DNA of 64,000 nucleotides, from contig NZ_FQVC01000018.1 of NCBI RefSeq assembly GCF_900128975.1, positions 1 to 64,000 on the forward strand, read 5' to 3'. The stretch comes from Devosia limi DSM 17137. Its GTDB lineage: Bacteria; Pseudomonadota; Alphaproteobacteria; Rhizobiales; Devosiaceae. Made by a program: the position numbers and the translations under genes. Of the stretch, positions 16,279-24,822 are shown piece by piece (position 1 is the first letter of the stretch; every line of letters begins with the position of its first letter). The notes beneath the pieces are model-generated. The model searched no databases. It worked only from the letters and a program-made list of their open reading frames with translations, and was not told where the DNA came from.

Positions 16279-16935
16279 TTACTGCGCGGCAACGCCGGTG
16301 CCGATCGGGCAACTGACGCCAGTGCCCTGCAGGCCACAATACCCCCGCGGATTCTTCGCCAGATATTGCTGGTGGTAGGTTTCGGCAAAATAGAACGGCC
16401 CGGCCTCGCCGATCTCGGTGGTGATCTCGCCCAGCCCGCGCTGGCGCAGCGCGCCCTGATAGGCCTCGCGACTGGCCGCAACAATCGCCGCCTGCTCTGG
16501 CGTTGTCGTATAAATGGCCGAGCGGTACTGCGTGCCGTGGTCATTGCCCTGCCGCATGCCCTGGGTCGGGTCATGCTCTTCCCAGAATGTCTTGAGCAAC
16601 GCCTCCAGGCTGATCTTGGCGGGGTCATAGACGACCATCACCGCTTCGGTATGGCCGGTGCGGCCGGAACAGACCTCTTCATAGCTCGCATTGGGGGTGA
16701 CGCCGCCCTGATAGCCCACGGCGGTGACGATGACGCCAGGCAGTTGCCAGAACAGCCGCTCGGCTCCCCAGAAACAGCCAAGGCCAAAATAGATGGTTTG
16801 TGCACCGGCCGGATAAGGCCCCTTCAGCGGCGCGCCGTTGACGAAGTGCTCATTGGCGACGCTCATCGTCTCGGCACGCCCCGGCAACGCCTCATCGGCA
16901 CCGGGAATGGTTGTGGGCTTGGTCTTGAAGAACAT
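16279..16935 (-). CDS. msrA: Peptide-methionine (S)-S-oxide reductase MsrA
   Basis: The 218-residue product has [18 protein letters not shown] with the catalytic Cys, [42 protein letters not shown] and the C-terminal [16 protein letters not shown], whose Cys residues regenerate the enzyme. It reduces methionine-S-sulfoxide in proteins. GAAAGGA lies 9 bp before the ATG at 16935 ([19 protein letters not shown]), so this start is preferred over one six codons upstream. The longer N-terminal arm than in the shortest MsrAs is usual for this group. Confidence 0.95.
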   Translation of the reverse strand: MFFKTKPTTIPGADEALPGRAETMSVANEHFVNGAPLKGPYPAGAQTIYFGLGCFWGAERLFWQLPGVIVTAVGYQGGVTPNASYEEVCSGRTGHTEAVMVVYDPAKISLEALLKTFWEEHDPTQGMRQGNDHGTQYRSAIYTTTPEQAAIVAASREAYQGALRQRGLGEITTEIGEAGPFYFAETYHQQYLAKNPRGYCGLQGTGVSCPIGTGVAAQ

Positions 16936-16971
16936 GGTCAGGTTTCCTTTCAAAGCTGTGCCACGAACGGG

Positions 16972-17295
16972 TCAGAGCTGGTCAGCCTGCACATAGCGGT
17001 CGCGCCGCCGCGTCCGTCCGGCAACAATCATCACGATGGCCGGCAGGGCCAGCACCGCAAAGGCCGGATAGGTCAGTACGATCTCAAAAGCGCCACCCAG
17101 CAGGTCGGCAAAGAAGCGGCTATCGAAGAAGGCGCGCACGGCCTCAATGCTGGGGGCATGCACGTTGTCCCATGCATCGGCGAAGCTGGTCAGAACCACG
17201 CTGTTGGCAGCCAGTGATTTGGTTCCGTCAATCACCAGCAATACAAATGCCAGGCCCAGGAGCCAGGTTCCGACAATTCTCAAAACAAGCCGCAT
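16972..17295 (-). CDS. Small conserved membrane protein, 107 residues
   Basis: From MRLVLRIVGTWLLGLAFVLL there are two hydrophobic helices: one at the N-terminus and one near the C-terminus (EIVLTYPAFAVLALPAIVMIVAG), with a basic tail RTRRRDR. The loop has DGTKSLAANSVVLTSFADAWD. I recall such proteins as conserved in Rhizobiales without known function. A longer frame upstream of this Met exists but lacks a ribosome site and overlaps tRNA-Ser, so the short form is preferred. It shares direction with msrA, 36 bp away. Confidence 0.65.
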   Translation of the reverse strand: MRLVLRIVGTWLLGLAFVLLVIDGTKSLAANSVVLTSFADAWDNVHAPSIEAVRAFFDSRFFADLLGGAFEIVLTYPAFAVLALPAIVMIVAGRTRRRDRYVQADQL

Positions 17296-17511
17296 TGCAT
17301 TTCCCAAGCGCCCGGAGAAGCTGAATTGGGCTCGCCCGTCCGGCCCCGACCGCACCCGCTTTGTGCCACGGTCCGGGGCTTTCTCACAAGATGGTAGGCG
17401 CCGAGCATAAAACAATCGGTATGCCATGCTTGTGATCACTTGCGCCCGCTCTGACGATGAGTATATTGCGCCGGCTCGCGCCGGGTTTTTCCACCGGCTC
17501 AAAAGCGACGC

Positions 17512-17601
17512 GGAGAGATGGCCGAGTGGTCGAAGGCGCACGCCTGGAAAGTGTGTAGGCGGGGAACCGTCTCAAGGGTTCGAATCCCTTTCTCTCCGCC
17601 A
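17512..17601 (+). tRNA. tRNA-Ser (anticodon GGA)
   Basis: Full cloverleaf: acceptor stem GGAGAGA pairs with TCTCTCC, the D arm is GCC..GGC, the anticodon loop is CTGGAAA (anticodon GGA), and a long variable arm (AGGCGG..CCGTCT) marks the class II serine type. The T arm is AAGGG-TTCGAAT-CCCTT, and G then an encoded CCA end the gene. A T-rich stretch (17619-17652) follows. This is the left border of a low-GC island, a typical tRNA insertion site. Confidence 0.97.
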
Positions 17602-17726
17602 TTATTCGCAAGCCATTGTTTTTATTTCGTTTTCTTGCTTTTTTGATTTCGCTGTAACCAGATTGTACCCATACTGTGCGGCATAGTAGTCACTCTTTGT
17701 CCTACCGGCTGCAGTGAGACCTTGAC

Positions 17727-18602
17727 TTGAGCAGCACCGATCAAAGGCAGCACCTCTTATTCGAGCGTGAAACTCACTTTCGTAACTTCCAACTTTGGCC
17801 GCTAGCGAACAAGCTGGACCTGCGTCGGTGGCTGGGCAATTTTGAGAATGCAGAACAGGAGTTTGCTCTCAGATTAGCGAACGCGTTCTGCTATTTCTCG
17901 GATGACGCGGTGGATGCGCTTTTTAGAGCCTCTGTGCAGCGATATTTCAATGTTCTGGCTTCGCGGAAAACACTGTCGGCAACACAGCCTCTTCATCGGC
18001 TGGCGTTTGTGCCTGTTGAAGGCGAGACGCCGAATACCACCGATAGTGGTCATCTCTTCGCAAGACGGCTCAAAAAGAAGATGGGGGTACCGGAGGCGAG
18101 AATTCTCTACCCCGCTAACGTTATCCAGAGCCACTCCAACTATGACACCATCATTTTCGTCGATGATTTCGTCGGCAGTGGCAATCAGATGGAGGAAACT
18201 TTCCGTAGATCTTATGAAGGGCAATCCTTTTGGGAGCTAGCTCACTCTAGGCAGATGACCTTCGGATATTGTGCATGCGTGTTCACCGAGAAAGGGCTGA
18301 ACAGATTGCGCACCAACCTTCCCATGCTTGATCTTTCTCCAGCTCACGTGACTGGAGAGGATTACAATCTTTCATTGCCTTCTTCTTCGTTCTGGAGTGG
18401 ACTTGAACCGAGTGCGATAGAAGCGTTCCTCCGCAGCGCAAGCGCTAGGGCGGGCTTCACCAGAGAAGACCATTCCGAGGAAGATTGGCGCGGCTTTCAT
18501 GGCTTGGGACTCGGTGTCGGATTTAGTCATGGGATTCCCGACGCAAACCTTGCGTTGTTTTGGTCCCAGCGGAACGACTGGAAGCCGCTGGTAAGGTGGT
18601 AG
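17727..18602 (+). CDS. Phosphoribosyltransferase-like protein (PRTase-CE type), first gene of island operon
   Basis: The 291-residue product starts at TTG 17727 (MSSTDQRQHLLFERETHFRN). Residues about 145-160 read YDTIIFVDDFVGSGNQMEET, the PRPP-binding loop of type I phosphoribosyltransferases (two acidic residues, then a Gly-rich turn), preceded by a helical segment with ALRLANAFCYFSDDAVDALF. As I recall, proteins like this have been grouped as PRTase-CE, a conflict-system branch beside AAA ATPases; I could not check. It is not a purine or pyrimidine salvage enzyme by context. The next gene starts 2 bp after its stop. Base composition is low GC. Confidence 0.7.
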   Translation: MSSTDQRQHLLFERETHFRNFQLWPLANKLDLRRWLGNFENAEQEFALRLANAFCYFSDDAVDALFRASVQRYFNVLASRKTLSATQPLHRLAFVPVEGETPNTTDSGHLFARRLKKKMGVPEARILYPANVIQSHSNYDTIIFVDDFVGSGNQMEETFRRSYEGQSFWELAHSRQMTFGYCACVFTEKGLNRLRTNLPMLDLSPAHVTGEDYNLSLPSSSFWSGLEPSAIEAFLRSASARAGFTREDHSEEDWRGFHGLGLGVGFSHGIPDANLALFWSQRNDWKPLVRW

Positions 18603-18604
18603 GC

Positions 18605-20473
18605 ATGGACACAGATAGTGACAAAGCCCAGAACTTGCAGGAGCTGTTTGGCAGCTTTCGTGCTGAGTGGCTTGAGCACAGGTTATATTCGCTCTTTAGT
18701 GAACCTGAGTATTTCCCAACACTTCGCGATAAGCGTCCCTGCGCTTTGGTGGGAGGGAGAGGTTCGGGTAAGACGACTGTACTAAGGTGCATGTCTTACG
18801 AAGGTCAGTTTGCTCTATCCGGGGAGAGTATTGAGGCTTTCGACAAATCTGATTTTATCGGGCTATACTTTCGCGTGAACACCCCGCACGTAACTGCCTT
18901 CTCGGGGCCTGACCTTAGCGACTTGGACTGGCGGAAGCTTTTCTCACACTATATCAACCTGATAATTTGCGAACAAATTGCAGCATTTGCCTGTTGGTAT
19001 TCCCATAAAGCCGATGAAGAACATCTACTGTCAGCTTCCGCCTGTCGCAGGATAAGTGCGACTTTAGGTGTCGCGGAAGTTGTCGGGGTGAAAGATCTGC
19101 TCGGCTCTATTCGCTCAGCGATACATGAAATCGAATTATACATTAACAACATTGACGTAAAGCGCCCGGCGCTGTCGATGTTGCAGCGTCCAATTGAACA
19201 ATTCATCGCTGAATTAAGAAGTACGGACTACTTTTCGAGTAAAACTATCTATATCATCGTAGATGAATACGAGAACCTGCTTGATTATCAGCAAATAATC
19301 GTGAACACGCTAATAAAGCACTCTGGTTCTGGTTATGTTTTCAAATTGGGGGTTCGTGAACTTGGTTGGCGTACAAAGTCTACCCTTAACGAGAATGAAC
19401 AGCTGATCAGCCCTGCCGACTACGAACTGATAAGTATAGAAGAAAGACTTGGCCCCAATTTCAGAGAATTTTCGAGGCGTGTTTGTGAAGCTCGTCTATC
19501 AGACTGGTATGCAAAGTATGGAATGCAGCACCTTGCTCTAAAGGATCTTCTCCCAAATCTAACCTACGAAGATGAGGCTATACGGTTAGGCGTAGTAGAG
19601 CAGGTCAAAGATATTAAAGCGCAGATGAAGCGTCTTACGCTTCGGCGGCCGCTGGAGGAGATACATCCTCTCGTTCTATTTGTGTTTCAGGCGCTCAATC
19701 CCGGCAATTTAGGCGCAGCCATTGCGGAAATTGCTGATTTTGCTGCAGGGCAGGTGGATAAAAAGGAGCGGTACAACAACTACAAATATGCGATGCTGTT
19801 TAAGATATCTGGCCCAAAGTCGGATATATCTAAGTATTATTGCGGAAATGCGGTTTTTGCTACCATTTCAAGTTCCAACATTAGGTTTTATCTTCAGCTT
19901 GTAGCTGAGAGTATGTCCCTTCAATTGCGATCCGGTAAAGCGGTTTCCGAGCCGATATCACCTGAGGATCAAACTAAAGCAGCCCGTGCAATCGGCCTGC
20001 GATACTTAAACGAGCTTGAGGGAATGACTGCAAGGGGGGCCCAGATAGTCAAGCTGCTGCTCGGATTCGGTCGTCTTTTTCAGATATTGTCTATGAATCC
20101 AATAGGTGGGAAACCTGAGTGTACTCAGTTTCAATTGACTCCTACCGGACGAGATGGCTCCAATTACGAAGCCGCCAAGTCGGTACTTAATCAGGCCGTC
20201 ATGCACTTAGGATTCGTACGTCATCCTGGCACAAAGCTAAGCACGGTTGCCGACACGAGAGAGTGGGACTACTCACTTCATCCAATATTTGCGCCATATT
20301 TCAACTTCAGCCATCGCCGTAAACGCAAAATGGACGTTCGTGATATCGATGTGCTGGCGATGATCGATAAACCAAAGGATACCATCAGAGCACTGTTGAA
20401 GGACCGCTCTGATTTGGCCGAACAGGACGCACCTGTTCAGCTTCGGCTTTTTGAAGAATACCTTTCGGGCTGA
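18605..20473 (+). CDS. Large P-loop ATPase (ORC/CDC6-like AAA type), island operon
   Basis: The 622-residue protein has Walker A CALVGGRGSGKTTVLRCMSY (residues about 49-68) and Walker B KTIYIIVDEYENLLDYQQ (about residue 220). The region between holds long helices. The C-terminal half (about 350-622) is likely a winged-helix and helical effector or sensor module, with NFSHRRKRKMDVRDIDVL near the end. This resembles ORC-CDC6-like AAA ATPases found in bacterial conflict islands. The ATG at 18605 follows the previous stop by 2 bp. In the operon it is the likely sensor or motor. AT-rich codon use throughout supports transfer. Confidence 0.72.
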   Translation: MDTDSDKAQNLQELFGSFRAEWLEHRLYSLFSEPEYFPTLRDKRPCALVGGRGSGKTTVLRCMSYEGQFALSGESIEAFDKSDFIGLYFRVNTPHVTAFSGPDLSDLDWRKLFSHYINLIICEQIAAFACWYSHKADEEHLLSASACRRISATLGVAEVVGVKDLLGSIRSAIHEIELYINNIDVKRPALSMLQRPIEQFIAELRSTDYFSSKTIYIIVDEYENLLDYQQIIVNTLIKHSGSGYVFKLGVRELGWRTKSTLNENEQLISPADYELISIEERLGPNFREFSRRVCEARLSDWYAKYGMQHLALKDLLPNLTYEDEAIRLGVVEQVKDIKAQMKRLTLRRPLEEIHPLVLFVFQALNPGNLGAAIAEIADFAAGQVDKKERYNNYKYAMLFKISGPKSDISKYYCGNAVFATISSSNIRFYLQLVAESMSLQLRSGKAVSEPISPEDQTKAARAIGLRYLNELEGMTARGAQIVKLLLGFGRLFQILSMNPIGGKPECTQFQLTPTGRDGSNYEAAKSVLNQAVMHLGFVRHPGTKLSTVADTREWDYSLHPIFAPYFNFSHRRKRKMDVRDIDVLAMIDKPKDTIRALLKDRSDLAEQDAPVQLRLFEEYLSG

Positions 20474-20477
20474 TGAA

Positions 20478-21398
20478 ATGATTAGAGCGCTGCCCTCAAG
20501 GGTTTTTGACAGCCTCGCCGAAGTTCCCTTTGGAAGCGATACCGTTCTTATTCACGGCACGTTGGAAGACCGAAGTAAGTTGCCGGTTCATTGGAGCGGA
20601 GGCACGAGTAACTTGCATTCCGTAGAGCTAAGTGAAACAGGAAATTTGTTTGAATTTTTGCTGCAAAACAATGACTTGGTATCCACTAGAAGAAAATCAT
20701 CCATCCTAAAGTTCTTGGACTCGGTTGGCGGCAATTCAATTTGTCTGGATATTACCGGCCTGTCCCACCACGTCTGGATGCCACTGGTAAAATTGCTAAT
20801 CGATGAGCATAGAGATTTTCAGTGCATCTACTCTGAACCCAGAACGTATACTTCAAAGATGAACCCACGCCCCGGTGAGTTTTTCGACCTGAGCGAGCGT
20901 ATTCGGGGCTTTTCCCCCGTTCCTACCTTTATCACAGTAGCAAACTTGGCTGAGTTTGATTCCTGCGTCGTGCCGCTGTTGGGGTTCGAGGGAACTCGGC
21001 TTAAGTACCTAATTGAAACGCTGCAACCTGAAGGAAAGAATGTATTTCCGGTTGTAGGTGTCCCGGGCTTCAAGTTGGAATACCCGTTCCATACTTACGA
21101 AGGAAACGCTGATGCTCTTGAATCTGATAGGGCATGGACAAACGTGGCCTTTGTTGATGCTGCATGCCCTTTTTCGCTGTTCCATTCATTGGATGACATT
21201 AAGCGCACGAGGAGTACCAGCCAGCTGAAGATAGCTCCTATTGGGACCAAGCCACATGCGTTAGGTGCAGCGATCTACGCGGTACGTAATCCAACAGCTG
21301 AGTTGGTGTACGACCACCCCATAAGAAAGAAAACGCGCAGTACTGGAGCTGGTAGATGTCATGTTTATAACGTCTCAGAGTTCATTCGATCGCTTTGA
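20478..21398 (+). CDS. Unrecognised protein with Rossmann-like core, island operon
   Basis: The 306-residue product (from MIRALPSRVFDSLAEVPFGS) has no family I can name. Strand-helix alternation is visible: DTVLIHGTLEDRSKLPVHW, NSICLDITGLSHHVWMPLVK, QCIYSEPRTYTSK, and near the end IAPIGTKPHALGAAIYAV and AELVYDHPIRKKTRSTGAG. The DITGL and YSEPRTYT pieces recall Rossmann-like nucleotide-sensing domains, but that is a guess. Two TTG/ATG starts are possible; the ATG at 20478 lies 4 bp after the ATPase stop. It overlaps the methyltransferase start by 38 bp, which ties it to the same operon. Confidence 0.65.
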   Translation: MIRALPSRVFDSLAEVPFGSDTVLIHGTLEDRSKLPVHWSGGTSNLHSVELSETGNLFEFLLQNNDLVSTRRKSSILKFLDSVGGNSICLDITGLSHHVWMPLVKLLIDEHRDFQCIYSEPRTYTSKMNPRPGEFFDLSERIRGFSPVPTFITVANLAEFDSCVVPLLGFEGTRLKYLIETLQPEGKNVFPVVGVPGFKLEYPFHTYEGNADALESDRAWTNVAFVDAACPFSLFHSLDDIKRTRSTSQLKIAPIGTKPHALGAAIYAVRNPTAELVYDHPIRKKTRSTGAGRCHVYNVSEFIRSL

Positions 21399-22464
21399 GT
21401 TGGACCGATTAGACAGGTACTACACTCCTAGTGTGCTTGCAGATCAGCTGGTCAGTCTCTGCCGGTGTGAAGAGGTAGAAAGCATCGCGGACTTCGCAGC
21501 CGGTGCAGGAAGTTTGCTTTTGGCGGCAAAACAGAGATGGCCCAACGCGTTGTTGTTCGCCAATGATATAGATAGTGCCGCGAATTCACTGCACAGTTCA
21601 GAGATACACAAGAAGGCTAACTTCAACTTTCTCTCTGAGGAATTCGTCGCTCCTCGTAGCGTGGGCCGCTTTAAATTGGTCCTCTTGAATCCTCCGTTCA
21701 GCGAAGTGAGTCGGTCGACCAGTGGAGACGTAGGCCCGAGCTGCAGCCGAGCACTAGCATTCGTTTTGAAAGCTCTGACGTTTTTGGCCGACGATGGTGA
21801 ACTGATCGCTTTGCTGCCAAGCAATATCCTAACCAGCTTGAAGGATCGTGAGGCTCTCACCTATCTCCGTTCCGAGTACCGGGTGGAGGTCGTGCTGCCG
21901 CCAACCAGAGGCATGTTTGGCAGTGCTGACGTTTCCATCTGTGCCTTGCGGTTGTCCATAGTAAGCCACTTGCCACCACCTACGAGCTACCAGCGGAGCG
22001 TTGAAAAGGCCTCCAAAAGGTGGAGCATTGGTAGGGGCGAAGTGTCTGTTTCTAGGGCAGCTCGAAAGCGAACGGCTGGGGCTGGATGGGTTCACACCAC
22101 AAGCATCGCTGATAATGATATCGTTCACCGCTATGAGGCAGCTGATCCGATAATGAAGAGAAAAGCCTGTCCGCATGGTTCAATTTTGATCCCGCGAGTA
22201 GGTGGATTTCAAAAGCAGAAAAGTGTTCTTTTGAGCAGTGATGTTTCGGAAGTAATTTCGGATTGCATAATTTGGATATGGCACGAGGACAGGGAAGCGG
22301 TGAAAGAGCTATTTAGCTATTTGAACTCACATCATGCTGATCTAGGTAGTCTGTATTCAGGTACGGGGGCTCAATTTGTCACGTATGAGCGGATCGGTAT
22401 CTTTATCGACGATTGGTGTAACCAATCCATGTTCTTTAGCGATATTGAACACCGTTCCGACTGA
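21361..22464 (+). CDS. N6-adenine DNA methyltransferase-like protein, island operon
   Basis: The 367-residue product has a gamma-class methyltransferase core: motif X/I region RYYTPSVLADQLVSLC and SIADFAAGAGSLLLAAKQR (AdoMet binding), FANDIDSAANSL, and catalytic motif IV LVLLNPPFSEVS. Then ADDGELIALLPSNILTSL and DISICALRLS-like strands follow. The remaining C-terminal part is too short for a full type I target-recognition set, and no specificity or restriction subunit is encoded. It starts inside the previous gene and ends inside the convergent recombinase gene (108-bp overlap at 22357-22464). The likely role is self-DNA marking or modification within the four-gene system. Confidence 0.8.
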   Translation: MFITSQSSFDRFELDRLDRYYTPSVLADQLVSLCRCEEVESIADFAAGAGSLLLAAKQRWPNALLFANDIDSAANSLHSSEIHKKANFNFLSEEFVAPRSVGRFKLVLLNPPFSEVSRSTSGDVGPSCSRALAFVLKALTFLADDGELIALLPSNILTSLKDREALTYLRSEYRVEVVLPPTRGMFGSADVSICALRLSIVSHLPPPTSYQRSVEKASKRWSIGRGEVSVSRAARKRTAGAGWVHTTSIADNDIVHRYEAADPIMKRKACPHGSILIPRVGGFQKQKSVLLSSDVSEVISDCIIWIWHEDREAVKELFSYLNSHHADLGSLYSGTGAQFVTYERIGIFIDDWCNQSMFFSDIEHRSD

Positions 22465-23007
22465 TATGCCGTGGCTGCTAGCGACCTTTCGATACGAAGC
22501 GCCCGAGTTAAGATCTTGGATGATCCAATGATGGTCGATACGGGATTTCGGTCTTCCTAGCGAAGTACCTGATTGCTTCGTCCTTGCCAGTCCAAGTTTG
22601 ACCCGTTCCGAAATCATGCTCCGTTCAAATTCTGCGAATACCCCACACATCTGGTAAAGTGCCTTGCCGGAAGGAGTTGTTGTGTCGAGGGCTTGTTGGT
22701 GTAAGTACAGATCGACACCATTGGCATGCAGATCATCCAGCGCTTGCACCAAACTAGCTAGGCTACGACCCAACCTAGACACATCCCAAGCCATGATTAC
22801 ATCAAACTTTGCCCTGACTGCCTCCTTAAGCATTAGATCGTAGGCTGGTCTTTTGTCTCGCCCTTTTGCTCCGCTGATCCCTTGGTCCTCATAGACAGCT
22901 ACTACTTTCCAATTTCTAGAGACCACAACTCTCTCAAGTTCGATGCGCTGATTATCCGTAGTCTGCTCTTTTGTGCTTACTCGCAGATACAACACCGCCC
23001 GCTTCAT
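22357..23007 (-). CDS. Serine recombinase (resolvase/invertase family)
   Basis: The 216-residue product starts MKRAVLYLRVSTKEQTTDNQ with the catalytic Ser in RVSTKEQ. DVIMAWDVSRLGRSLASLVQ and YQMCGVFAEFERSMISERVK give the conserved Arg residues of the catalytic domain and the E-helix. The C-terminal helix-turn-helix is at about residues 160-195 (SYRKVASSHGISVGTVFNIA). Length and layout match small Tn3-type resolvases and DNA invertases. A 30-bp dyad lies directly upstream (23018-23047). It may serve island mobility or flip/delete a nearby segment. Its last 108 bp overlap the methyltransferase gene. Confidence 0.92.
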   Translation of the reverse strand: MKRAVLYLRVSTKEQTTDNQRIELERVVVSRNWKVVAVYEDQGISGAKGRDKRPAYDLMLKEAVRAKFDVIMAWDVSRLGRSLASLVQALDDLHANGVDLYLHQQALDTTTPSGKALYQMCGVFAEFERSMISERVKLGLARTKQSGTSLGRPKSRIDHHWIIQDLNSGASYRKVASSHGISVGTVFNIAKEHGLVTPIVDKDTDPLIRDKLSPRT

Positions 23008-23017
23008 CGGCTATCTC

Positions 23018-23047
23018 CTGTTCAATAATCAAATGTTATTTGAACAG
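23018..23047. promoter_or_regulatory. Dyad upstream of the serine recombinase: possible crossover site or operator
   Basis: CTGTTCAA at 23018-23025 and TTGAACAG at 23040-23047 are exact inverted arms around a 14-bp AT-rich centre. About 28-30 bp with imperfect inner symmetry is the size of a resolvase crossover subsite, and the start codon of the recombinase is only 10 bp away. Confidence 0.5.
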
Positions 23048-23218
23048 ATAAATTGACAGCGTACAAGTGAGGGTTTGTGGTGTTATTTCGAGGGTGAGGT
23101 CGGGAGGGTTTTTTGAATGGCGCTAGCCGTCAGTAACCACCTTAGGTATTGCTGCCGCCTGAGGTGTTGCTGCGTTTGCAAAGTAATTCTAGACTGGGAG
23201 GAAACAGGGGGGGGGATT

Positions 23219-24067
23219 ATGCGGGTTGTTTATACGGCCGTACTGGTAGTTTCTTGTATATTGTTGACAGCAGGAACGACACACGCTCAGCGATTAACTG
23301 ATGTTCCACCAGTTGAATCCGTCTCCGACCTGCCATGGGTTACCTACCCTTCAATGGGTGTGATAAGCGATCAGGCAGAAGTTTCTCTGCAGGGCGGATT
23401 GTACTTTTTAGGAGAAGAAGCGACTAGCCGATTTCTGGTGTTGAACGGCAATCCCGCGAGACGGGGGCAGTTCACGTTAGCTCCCGAAAGCTTGGCTTGG
23501 TTCGCTATCTTCAACTTTGATGCGTCGGGCTACGTCAGGGACGACGAGAAAATCGACGCCGACGCCCTTTTAAGTACGTTGAAAGAGCAAAATGCAAGTG
23601 GCTTTGAAGAGCGAAAACGGCTTGGACTTACTCAACTAACATTAGTCGATTGGTCCGTGCCGCCCCACTATGACGCTACTACAAAGCGACTTGAATGGGG
23701 CACACTCTTAATGGCGTCAGATGGCACCGAAGTTGCGAATTATACAGTCAGGATCTTGGGTCGATCTGGGGTTATGAGAGCAGTATTAGTTTCTGACACT
23801 CCGGCTTTGAAAACTAACGTTGCAGCATTTCATGCCAGTCTTGCCGGTTTTGGCTTTTTGCCTGCTCACCAGTATGGGGCATATCAACAAGGAGACAGGA
23901 TTGCCGAATACGGACTGGCGGCGCTGATAGTCGGTGGAGCGGCAGCTGTGGCCACTAAATCGGGGTTTCTGAAGACATTTGGAGTGTTTCTGTTTGCGAT
24001 CGGGGCTGCTGTAGTGGCTGCAATTGGAGCACTGTTTCGAAGAGTATTTAGGCGCTCCAGTACATGA
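23219..24067 (+). CDS. DUF2167 family membrane protein
   Basis: The 282-residue product has a signal peptide (MRVVYTAVLVVSCILLTAGT), DUF2167 blocks SLQGGLYFLGEEATSRFLVL, NFDASGYVRDDEKIDADALL, LTLVDWSVPPHYDATTKRLEWG, NYTVRILGRSGVMRAVLVSD and DRIAEYGLAALIVGGAAAVA, and a C-terminal transmembrane segment with a basic tail. The family is exported and anchored in the inner membrane; function unknown. GGGAGGAAAC and the ATG at 23219 define the start; an upstream in-frame start would add a Cys-rich unnatural leader. It forms a pair with the next gene. Its presence inside the island is unusual for a gene normally tied to stress loci. Confidence 0.88.
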   Translation: MRVVYTAVLVVSCILLTAGTTHAQRLTDVPPVESVSDLPWVTYPSMGVISDQAEVSLQGGLYFLGEEATSRFLVLNGNPARRGQFTLAPESLAWFAIFNFDASGYVRDDEKIDADALLSTLKEQNASGFEERKRLGLTQLTLVDWSVPPHYDATTKRLEWGTLLMASDGTEVANYTVRILGRSGVMRAVLVSDTPALKTNVAAFHASLAGFGFLPAHQYGAYQQGDRIAEYGLAALIVGGAAAVATKSGFLKTFGVFLFAIGAAVVAAIGALFRRVFRRSST

Positions 24068-24077
24068 TGGTCCGGAA

Positions 24078-24788
24078 GTGATTCCAGATCAGTCGTTCTG
24101 GTTGCTCTGTTTCTGCTTCTATATTTCAGACTGCATCAAGATCTTGAAGCCGGATCAGATGAAGTTTGTGAGTGTGGGGGCTGGATGGTTGCCGGTGACG
24201 CCATTGTTATCTCATCAGCCGCCCAGCAGGGTGCTAGCTCTGCTCCTGCCACTCCCATGGGAGACGGCTTGTTCGTTCAGTTGGCGAGGCATCTCGCATA
24301 CAGCGGTGCCCAGAGGTGGTATTAGGCAGCTTAAAAGCCAAATTGATGGCCTTCGTATCTATCAAGCTGCATCTGTAATTGTTTCTTTGAATCTGTTTGT
24401 TCTCGGCCCCGTTGCAACGCACTATTTTGGACTGCGGTCGGCCATAGCGTCTGTAATGCCCCTTCATCTCCTGATTGCGATATGGTGTTCAGTTTCTGTT
24501 CTCACCGACCGCAAGCTGCTCATCGGAAGACGTCGAGCGTTGGGTATGATTTTGGAATGGATATTATGTCCGGGCTACCTCGCAAACGCCTACAAAAGAG
24601 TTGGATTGGCGTTGGTGCCTGCCACAAGTGCCGACGATGTCATAAAATCGGAGATTGCCGCCACACCGTTTCCGAAGTGGATGGTGTCTGTGAGGCGGTA
24701 TGTCGATGAGTTAGAAGGTGCCGAGGGCCCTTCCAGCGAGGTAGCTACACGCATCATTCGCTTACTTGGAACATCAGGACCTCGCTAG
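24078..24788 (+). CDS. Membrane protein, partner of the DUF2167 gene
   Basis: From a GTG at 24078 the product is 236 residues: MIPDQSFWLLCFCFYISDCI, a loop, then two adjacent hydrophobic helices (VIVSLNLFVLGPVATHYFGL and ASVMPLHLLIAIWCSVSVL) and a soluble C-terminus ending RIIRLLGTSGPR. The start lies 10 bp after the DUF2167 stop, so the two genes are probably co-transcribed. No family is recognised. The start is uncertain because no clear ribosome site is seen and an ATG occurs at 24159. Confidence 0.6.
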   Translation: MIPDQSFWLLCFCFYISDCIKILKPDQMKFVSVGAGWLPVTPLLSHQPPSRVLALLLPLPWETACSFSWRGISHTAVPRGGIRQLKSQIDGLRIYQAASVIVSLNLFVLGPVATHYFGLRSAIASVMPLHLLIAIWCSVSVLTDRKLLIGRRRALGMILEWILCPGYLANAYKRVGLALVPATSADDVIKSEIAATPFPKWMVSVRRYVDELEGAEGPSSEVATRIIRLLGTSGPR

Positions 24789-24822
24789 GTGGCATGGCAG
24801 CGGATGCCCGCCAGTGACACCC

